The notes under the pieces were generated by a model, which saw only the letters and a list, made by a program, of their open reading frames with translations, made no database searches and was not told where the DNA came from. Source: Dunaliella salina (lineage: Eukaryota > Chlorophyta > Chlorophyceae > Chlamydomonadales > Dunaliellaceae). Taken from it: DNA of 13,560 nt. The position numbers were made by a program, and so were the translations under genes. Positions 6,342-13,560 of this stretch are shown piece by piece. The stretch spans positions 203,433 through 216,992 of the forward strand of contig MU069585.1 of assembly GCA_002284615.2 (NCBI GenBank). The letters run 5' to 3'. Every line of letters starts with the position of its first letter. Within the stretch, counting starts at the first letter, position 1.

Positions 6342-8197
6342 GTAACAAAGCGCAGGAGGTCTGAGCCTAGCAGTGACAGTGACAGCAAAGGTGGGGGCAG
6401 ATCATTTGCTGCCACAGCTGATGGAAACAAAATTAAGTTGCTTTGGGTTTTTTGCATGTTTCTGTGGCTTTATCCAACCATAAACTGTTGGTGCACTCAA
6501 TCCATATTTTCCCCTGGAGTCCTATGTTTTGAGGTGTACGCATGGTGCTGCGTTTATGGAGGCATGCAGAGGATTAGAGCGTTTTACATGACGTGCACAG
6601 CACGTGGATAGCTTTTGCGCCTCGGTTCAAGTACAATTGGAGAGTTGTTTGAAAGAAAAAAGGAACATTCATAAACTGCAAAGTTTGCAGTCAAATTCTC
6701 TCCCTAAAAATTAAGGGAAATAGAACGCTTAGGACTGACTCATCGGATGCAACATGCTCTTCAGAAGCAAGTAAAACTCCAAAGCAAACTTGGTGCTTTG
6801 ATGGGTGTCAAGTGCATCACTTGTGGTATTTACTATGCAGTCTATTTCCAGGCATCACACTCCCCTTCTTTGATACACAGGGGACGCAACCATCTCTGAC
6901 AGCAAGGAAGACAGTGACGCAGAAGCTGATGGTGCTCTTGCCGTGGACAACAATCTGCATGGCAGCACCAAGGAAGGCAAAGCAGATGCCAGGTGCTCAA
7001 GTTGACTGCATATAATCTGGAAGGGTGCTTGCAAGGTCCATATGATCTGAAAGGGTGCTTGCAAGGTCTGCGCATGCAGAGGGATTATGAAGACTCTAGC
7101 TTGTAAAGCTCACTGGACTGTGGCAGCTGCCTCATAAGTAATTACTGTGCATCCCTGCTTGCTTGCCTGCCCACGGTCCTGACAAATACATGCTCTCTCA
7201 CTCCAATTTGTTGACATAAATCTTGTTGATCATGACCTGTTGTCAGCATGTAATGTACAATTTCCGATGCAGGCAAATGGAAGGTGCCCTTGCTTTCATT
7301 CAATGAAAGTTGACCGCAATAAGGCTCTCATTTGCTTCCCTGATCCTTTCCCCTGGCAGCAAACAAACCGCAGAGTTGATGCAAGGAGGCCTGCATGCAT
7401 CACAGCCAGCTATGCAACCCAATCCTGAAGGAGCCCAACCTCAGCTTTCTCTGCAGCAGCCACCAGTAGAGCTGCAAACCAGTGTGGCAAGGGAGCAGAG
7501 GGCTATGGAAAATGTGGTGAGTGTGCAACGTACACTGAAAGGCGTCACCAGAATGCGCAACAAGCGACGCAAGTATATTCATTGTGCTCTCCAAAATTTT
7601 GGGGAATCCATGACTCCACATAAATGCAGGGATTGCTACTTCAGGGATTGAGCAGGTGGTGGGATTCTCAGGAGAACATGGGCAGTCTTCTTCCAGAGTT
7701 AGAAAGGGCTTGGTGGCTAAATGTGACATGTGATCAGGTTGCCATGAATACAAATGATTATAAAGTACAAGCAAGCTTGTCGAAAAGTTCTCCCCCCATC
7801 TCAAGATGCTCATGGAAATTTTGTAGGAGGGCGCCTATTCAAATGCCTTGCGCCTTAAATCATGCAAATGAATGGATGCTACTGAGCCTTTACAGCTGAC
7901 CTCCAACAAAATCTTGGGGAGTGCAACCTCCTCCATTCATGTACTCACAAGTGCTTTTGTCACCTGCGCTCATTTAGTTGTGAACACATATAATGTGTGC
8001 AACACGTTGCGTTTGCCTTTTGTGGACAGGTGAAAGCGCACAGCTGCATGCAGGCAAGGATGGCAGACATGCAGGCTGTTGAGCAAGAGCAGCAGCGCCT
8101 GCAGGCAAAGGCGGAGGCTGCAAGATCAGAGGTTGCATTGGCCAAAGCAGCCTATGTGCAAGCCTTGCAAGCACAGCTGAAAATAATAGCAGAGTGA
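6342..8197 (+). CDS. 3' part of a spliced gene: basic/acidic, Q-rich, coiled-coil protein
   Basis: Four exons join without a phase conflict: 6342-6390, 6881-6992, 7360-7516 and 8030-8197 (TGA at 8195-8197), together 161 codons plus stop. Acceptors read GTGCAG, ACACAG, GGCAG and GGACAG; donors are GTGGGG, GTGCTC and GTGAGT. The protein starts with VTKRRRSEPSSDSDSK, a basic nuclear-localisation-like cluster followed by an acidic serine stretch. It continues with an acidic exon (ISDSKEDSDAEADG) and a Gln/Pro-rich exon (QPQLSLQQPPVELQT). It ends in an Ala/Gln/Glu-rich heptad region (QAVEQEQQRLQAKAEAARSE and on) that should form a coiled coil. The N-terminal part is missing; the first exon may begin earlier, near 6275. 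The pattern suits a nuclear, possibly DNA-binding, oligomeric regulator, but no named domain is visible. Introns are about 370-510 bases. Confidence 0.62.
7015..7068. repeat. Two 24-bp near-identical units, 30-bp period
   Basis: Bases 7015-7038 and 7045-7068 match at 23 of 24 positions around the shared word AAGGGTGCTTGCAAGGTC, with CATATG between them. They lie in the intron just downstream of the exon ending at 6992. Confidence 0.9.
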
Positions 8198-8207
8198 CAA
8201 GAACTTG

Positions 8208-8212
8208 TGTAA
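8208..8212 (+). promoter_or_regulatory. Possible TGTAA poly(A) signal
   Basis: TGTAA, the polyadenylation word used by many chlorophyte algae, occurs 11 bases after the stop of the coiled-coil gene. That is unusually close to a stop codon, and a five-base word is common by chance, so this is only a suggestion. Confidence 0.15.
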
Positions 8213-8779
8213 ATGCTCAAGGCCCTTAGCTTACAATGCACATGCCAAGTCTGGATAGGAAAGCAGCAATGTTTGTGTTCGGGCATGCTTGCCAAAATAC
8301 CCACGGAGGATGGAGTTGCTTGCTGTCAAATGCTTACTGAAACTTTTCTCTAGGAAGCCTCTCCCTTTGCTTCATATCTTTCATGTTATTTACGCAGGAC
8401 TGCTTTTTAGGCAGATATGCAATCCCTGCATCAGTGATCAGGAGGCTGGATTCCAAACAATTGAAAAATTCATGGGATGGTTGTGTGCCAAAAATAACAG
8501 AAGAGCTTGTAGCCCAGAACTGGCCAAAAGGACTGAGCAATGGGGGGCCTGACTAGAAAGTTAGCGGGGTCCTTGCCACAAGGGCTCTTAAGCTAGACAG
8601 AGCTAGACGGTCCAGCTCAAACAATGCCTCAATTGGCTGTAATCACGTAGCCATCAATTCATCGCTTGTTGCCAAGCATGAAGAAAGAGGACAAGGAAGA
8701 TGGATCCTGTGGGCAGCATTAAACGGTGCTCAATGAAGTTTTTGATAGGTTGCTGAGCTGCTTAGCTGCAAGGACTCCA
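8213..8779. other. Unassigned, 3' flank of the coiled-coil gene
   Basis: Apart from a plausible 3' untranslated region at the left, I see no supported gene. An open frame at about 8289-8552 has no ATG at its start and no recognised motif. A short direct duplication of AGCTAGAC occurs near 8592-8608. Confidence 0.4.
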
Positions 8780-11265
8780 TTCCTGCAAATCCATGCTTCA
8801 AAGAAAGTACTCTAGCAAGAAGGTCAAAGACTCTTTTTCACGAGCCTTTCCAGCTCACACCCATACTGCCTTTCGAAAATGGGCTTTGGTAACCCAAGAA
8901 AAACTGGCCTCCCCACTAGACCACAACCCACAATACCAGGATTATTGGAGTGCTGACTCCCGAGACACTCTTTTTGGTGCCATGCATAATGCCTTCTCAT
9001 CCAAATTCTCAGGTTTCTCAGTCTGCCATCCCATTTATGACGAGGGAATCATGACCCAAGCTTTGCAACATGCCATTTACTCTGCCATTCTCAACACAGA
9101 GGCCACTGCTACATTCATGTTCCTTCCGGCTTGGAATAAGGACATGATAACTGGTTGACCTCTACTCCAAGCTTGTCACTGCCTACCCCCACCTCTGTTA
9201 CGAACTTGGAATCATACCTCGCCAAAAACTTAGTTACAGTGCCCGTCAATCCTGTCCTAACCAAGAGGTACCTATACCTAAGCATACCTGGGACCTTCGT
9301 ATCTTTGCTGTTTGGAACACTGCAGCTCGAATCCATCTTAACTACCATAACAAAGACTTTCTACAGGGCCTGAGAGGAGATTTGAAAGAAGCCACAGAGT
9401 GGAAGCTCAGAATTGTCAGCAGCCACCCTGTCCTAAATCCCATGCTCACATGCCACGTTTCAATTAATTGGAACGTCGCCTATTTGACAAACAAAATGTC
9501 TCCAAGCACCCTAGAAATTCACACACGAGTATCCAAGATACAGACTTGGTGCCCAGCCAATCCAGTACTCTCCTTACTCTCAAAGTTGCAGACTGGAGGA
9601 CATGGGCATACGCTGATGGCAGCTGCCTTGTCCAGAACAGTAAGCAAGAAATTGGAGCAGGCGTCTACTGCCCGTCCACTGACAGCAAGAACTTGGTAGG
9701 ACCAAACAGTGCCGGGCTATCACTAGAGCTGAATTAGCAGCAATTGCTGCTGCTATCATCACCAAATATGCAGATATTGCATCAAACAGTCTCACCTCTT
9801 TCAATCAAATACGTAAACAGCTCCTCTATCCTGAAAGTCATCTGAGGCATATCCAAGGAGATGTCTTAAAATGATTTCAACGCTCATTAGAGACTTCCAT
9901 ACCAAATTCGAATTTACAAAGTGAAGTCCCAAGCTGGCATCATTGGAAATGAATGTGCAGATGCTGTTGCAAAACATCAGGCAAAGCAAGCTCAGAATTG
10001 CGTGGCAGACACCGAGATTCCTGGTGCAGGTCCTGGTGGAAATCCATTTACAAATATTTTCTGGTTAGCAAGGAAGAAAGAGTGCATGCTGCAGGCACGT
10101 CTGCGGGTCCGCCGCCCGCCCACAAGCTCACCTATCCCCCCAATCTTCAAGATGCTCTCAAATCCCACATGCATTCTAAACACAAGCTTGGATATGCCAA
10201 TGCCAAAACTACTCTTACTATAAAAGCATATTACCGCAAGTAGATAAAAAATCAGCAATGCCTTCAGAAATATGCCCAACATTTCTGCACCCATGGAGCG
10301 CACCATCCTGCAGTACTACTAGGTAGTACCGCACAGGCACCCTCTACAACCAAAAACATGCAGTACGTTTTAAAAGGTCAACTGATCCATCTTGCCCCCT
10401 CCCAGGCTGCCACCATTTGGACAGCGCACTATGCATGCTCCCAGGCTGCCAAAATCATATCATCTCCAACATGAGAACTGAACGCCATAACATTGCAGGC
10501 AGAATAATTACAAAAGCCCTCAGCAAATGCCCTGTAGGAGCAGGTCTAGTTTACACAGACATAGGAAGCGATATTAAGCTTGCTCAACACCACCTTCAAC
10601 TCCCTACACATGCCTCAAACAGAACTTTACCTGCTTACTTCTTCCCTTGCAACCTTCCAGAGAGGAAAAGACTCAACTCCAGCCGACCAGATGCTGTTTT
10701 GATCACCCCTTTTGATGCCAATCATACTTCAAACAGTGTTTCTCCTACCCATTCCCATCACGCTTTGCGCAGCTCCCCACGGAGGACCACCAGAACTAGC
10801 CGCATGAGGCAACCCCATGAGCTTCATGCAAATGAATGTCATGCGCACCTAATAGAAATCAAGTTCTGTGAAGAAACAAGGCCAGAGCATCTGTTCAACG
10901 CGGCAAAGTAGCAGCATGCAGACCTTCGTAAACTTATTAATGAAGCCATTACAATTCACCCTATTCTCCTGGGTGTAGGTGGAACTATTTACACTGAGCA
11001 TACCCTGAAGCAATTCAAACAACTAGGATTGGATCACCAGCGTGCCACAAAGCTTGCTGAACAACTTCATGCCCATTCTGTCCAATATGCCTACAAACTA
11101 GCCACCAGACGCCGCACTATTGAAAACAAGAATACTCCCCACAGCCAGGTTCTAGAGCCAGGTGCATCTAGTAACCCTCCTGATCCACATTACTTTTCTC
11201 ATACCTTGTGGTGGAGGGGGCACACAGCTCTTTTTGAGCCTATGTATCTCTTTTTCCTTAATTGA
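8780..11265 (+). pseudogene. Non-LTR retrotransposon fragment (RNase H, zinc knuckle, putative PD-(D/E)XK nuclease)
   Basis: The fragment reads across at least six frame changes. 8793-9158: an unassigned conserved-looking block with YWSADSRDTLFGAMHNAF, SVCHPIYDE and ATATFMFLPAWNK. From 9163: YSKLVTAYPHLCYELGIIPR and TWDLRIFAVWNTAARIHL. 9590-9990: RNase H with YADGS (Asp at 9615), TRAELAAI (Glu at 9731), a mutated third site SNS (Asn at 9785) and VKSQAGIIGNECAD (Asp at 9960). 10130-10210: HMHSKHKLGYANAK. 10393-10460: zinc knuckle beginning CPLPGC, then TERHNIAGR. 10684-10863: RPDAVL...HLIEIKFCEETRP, a plausible PD-(D/E)XK site. TAG at 10909 interrupts it, and the frame resumes with HPILLGVGGTIYTEHTLKQF to about 11150. 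No reverse transcriptase is present, so it is 5'-truncated. The run from about 11150 to the stop at 11263-11265 may be 3' read-through. Confidence 0.88.
10909..10911 (+). other. In-frame TAG breaking the nuclease region
   Basis: The frame is open from at least 10393 through this TAG to 11263, and the sequence on both sides continues the same protein (FNAAK, then QHADLRKL). A single base change, for example from CAG, explains it. Confidence 0.8.
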
Positions 11266-11400
11266 TGTAGGGAGCGTTTCTCTGCCTGCGTAGTTATTCT
11301 TTTTTTTTTCTTTTTGATCAATTAGCCCTGCACATAGCCGGCCAAATCTTGATTTAAAATCCAAAGCTTGATTCATACTCCAATCTTCATTCAACATTCC
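11266..11400. other. T-rich tail region after the retrotransposon frame
   Basis: A pyrimidine tract of mostly T lies at about 11298-11316. There is no poly(A) or short tandem tail that would mark a clean retrotransposon 3' end, so the boundary is undefined. Confidence 0.4.
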
Positions 11401-11484
11401 AGAGTACGCCTTCTTTTTACAACTTAGCTCAATGCTCTCAGAATCTCTATAAAGACCATACCTTGGTGCAGTTCCTCCTGTCAT
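11401..11484 (-). CDS. Weak minus-strand exon candidate
   Basis: On the minus strand an acceptor-like TTTCCATTGTGACAG is followed, from 11484, by an open frame reading MTGGTAPRYGLYRDSESIEL and on through DWSMNQALDFKSRFGRL. The open frame continues into the retrotransposon tail, so its true 3' limit is unknown and the end given here is arbitrary. It could join in phase 0 to 11754-11816. No family is recognised. Confidence 0.22.
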
Positions 11485-11753
11485 CTGTCACAATGGAAAT
11501 CGACCATCATTCCCAATAAAACAGTCCTCAACACAAAAGAGAACCCTCAACCCAAAAGAGGAACTCGGAAAGAGCACTGAAAACAAATATATTTCACATA
11601 CCTGGAACAAGGATGAGCCACTGGAGAAATTTTGGTACAGAACCTGTGAAGGCCGAGAGCCTCAAAGTATCCAGACATCATGAGTGTTGTTTCTGACATG
11701 ATGCTGGTAGAAAGGAACCTCCATACTGGATTCCATAGACACAGGGTACACAC

Positions 11754-11816
11754 CTCATAGGTTGGAGAAGACAGCATGCAACGGTGTAGCTGAAGAGGTT
11801 TGCGCTCTGAGCACAT
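11754..11816 (-). CDS. Weak minus-strand exon candidate with ATG
   Basis: Reads MCSERKPLQLHRC then MLSSPTYE and meets a GTGTGT donor in phase 0, which would allow joining to the candidate ending at 11484. The same frame stays open to 11547 with an alternative GTATGT donor near 11602, but that donor is in phase 2 and does not join to the downstream candidate. Splice support is thin. Confidence 0.2.
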
Positions 11817-11829
11817 GCGTCATGGAAGA

Positions 11830-13489
11830 TTCATGCTTGCCTCTAACTGTCATCCTTTCAAGGAAGTACCTCCAGTATAAGTGGACTCCTATCAGCATTT
11901 CACAAATCGCTTAGAGCGTTACTCGCTTTCCTAGCAATGCCAGCTCCTTTCATACTTCTCTACATGATCCTAGGTAGTCAAACTTCTCAGGTATCAGTTA
12001 TGATTTTCATGCATGAACAACCGTTCCTTCACAGAGCCTGGCCAGATAGTTCTGTACACAAGCTGTTAATGCACTTGGGAACAGTGAAGAAGCATGCAAA
12101 GCAAACTTTCATGAAAACTGCATGCGGATTCCAAAATTAAGCCTGTGGGGCCCGGCTAGCTCAAAAGCCTGGTTGCCAAAGAAATTGCATGCTGGGGAGT
12201 ACCACTGCCACAATGATGATCATGTTTATCCATGCTCTTGCACAGCTTGACTTTTTAAATTCCTGAAATAGGACTGACTGTCCCCAGGTGCGATCATGCA
12301 TGGTTGCATTGTGACATCAGTTACCATTGTGCTTCAACAGGAGTCAAATGGTGTGGGTTTGGAACTTGGTGCACTGGCCAAGTTGGCTTTCAAAGGGAGC
12401 CAGGCTCGCACAAACGAATTCGTGCTTTTTCGAAAGAGCAAGTGCAGAGAGTAATGTGATGGAGATGGGATCTGTGGCAAAAGGACACCTGTTCAGATGA
12501 TTCATACAATATTGTGATGTATCAACTGGGCGAGAACTCAATTATTGTCATTTTTTCGCTGGTGCACCATGGCCCAGGTTCTAATTGACCCAGGATGGGT
12601 GACGCTGTTTAATGAGGGCATCCAAGGCATATGCATGTATGTGGGGAGGGGGTATGCATCACGATAGGTCTTTGTCATTAGGTGTTTTTTAAAAACATCT
12701 GAGCCCAAAGGCTTGTGGGCCTGAGCATAGCCCCAGTACGCATTTGTTCTATATCTTTCTAATAAGCCAATTCAATCCTTTATCCTGGAAATTCTGATGG
12801 CTTTTTTCATTTAATGAGCGTTGACTGCCAAGAGCACCAGCTCATTCGTTTTTCTATTGTGTGTGTGTTACATCAACCGTCTGCATACCTTGCGTAAACG
12901 TCCTCGGTATTTACATTTCGTCAGCTGTCCGACGGTTATTTTGTAACCTCGCAAGAGGGCACGGAGACTCAAACTGCTTTGAGGCTACTTGAAACATATA
13001 ACTTTTTTAATGTCTGGTATTTTGATACGCCTCACTCGAAGTGATTAGCTACGCAATGAAATTTCCCTGTCTTCAAACCTGAGAGACCTGGAGGAGCAGG
13101 ACAGGCATGGCTGTCAGCCTGCAACCAATGCAGATACCTGCAGACTTAAATACACAGAATCAACAGCATGTGCCAGGCGATTTCCACAGAAATGAGAATG
13201 ACAGTGGGGAAGTGGCCCCTGTTGGCAGGAGTGCAAGGTGGTAGGATTGTTGTGTCAAAGATATTTGATTCAGGTGCATGCACATGGATGGATATGAATG
13301 TCGTGGCCAATGTTCATATTTCTTTGTTGCAAGCTTGCAAGAGACAGCCATGGCAACAACGAGTAGTACTCGTTCTGCCATACCATAAGCACTGATTCTG
13401 TTGTGCACGTGCTCAGAGACAAATAATTATCATGTTGACAGACATTTACATGTCCAATGGCAACCCAATGTGGTTGTGCATGCCAGGGT
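11830..13489. other. Unassigned intergenic or intronic DNA
   Basis: I find no supported gene, RNA gene or mobile element in this stretch. Open frames are short and mostly lack an ATG or splice structure. Local oddities are a small hairpin at about 12700-12717 (GCCCA / TGGGC) and the perfect 14-bp palindrome TTGCAAGCTTGCAA at 13327-13340. Confidence 0.5.
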
Positions 13490-13560
13490 AGACACGCACC
13501 CAAACCCACCACTCACCCACACAAACACTCGCCCCCCCAACAGCCGCACCCACCCTCACA
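13490..13560. repeat. C-rich, CA/CCC low-complexity tract at window end
   Basis: The last ~70 bases are almost free of G and consist of CCCAAACCCACC-like and CACACAAACACTC-like words with a C7 run. The words are irregular, so this is not a telomere array. Confidence 0.7.

Noticed and set aside
8289..8552. 87-codon plus-strand open frame
   Set aside because: There is no ATG start, no splice support and no recognisable motif; it is likely flank of the coiled-coil gene.
13490..13560. Telomeric repeat at the window end
   Set aside because: The C-rich words are irregular and no fixed unit such as CCCTAAA or CCCTAAAA is repeated.

Overview
The window looks like nuclear DNA of a eukaryote, most likely a green alga or another member of the plant lineage. 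The reasons are low coding density, short exons bounded by GT...AG sites with introns of a few hundred bases, an AP2/ERF-type DNA-binding domain, a PIF/Harbinger-like inverted-repeat element, and fragments of non-LTR retrotransposons. The retrotransposon fragments carry RNase H, a zinc knuckle and a putative PD-(D/E)XK nuclease, an architecture reminiscent of green-algal RandI/Dualen-type elements. The lineage is inferred and the species cannot be named. No tRNA, rRNA, CRISPR array or bacterial operon is visible.

Layout, left to right. (1) 1-28 is a CA microsatellite. (2) 243-971 is a complete non-autonomous DNA transposon with terminal inverted repeats and a TTA target duplication; its non-AT-rich core looks like captured genic sequence. 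(3) 1222-1515 encodes a clear AP2 domain; the same frame reopens after one stop and runs to a good splice donor at 1678. (4) 1564-2766 holds four tentative exons whose phases are compatible with one another. (5) 3230-3336 is a strong hairpin, a GC palindrome and a C homopolymer with one undetermined base. (6) 3796-6135 is a nest of mobile DNA: two retrotransposon fragments (A and B) in tandem on the minus strand, and two copies of a ~240-bp repeat, one of which interrupts fragment B with an 8-bp target duplication. (7) 6342-8197 is the 3' part of a plus-strand spliced gene: four exons with matching phases, ending in a coiled coil. (8) About 8780-11150 is a third retrotransposon fragment, on the plus strand, broken by several frameshifts and a stop. 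(9) 11270-13560 is mostly unassigned, with one weak pair of minus-strand exon candidates and a C-rich window end.

Two cellular coding units are supported: the AP2 unit and the coiled-coil gene. Both read on the plus strand and both look like nuclear regulators. They could be parts of one long gene whose central intron filled with transposons, but the linking exons are not proved. The rest of the window is mainly a record of transposon insertions, with one relative date: the ~240-bp repeat entered fragment B after B was already there.
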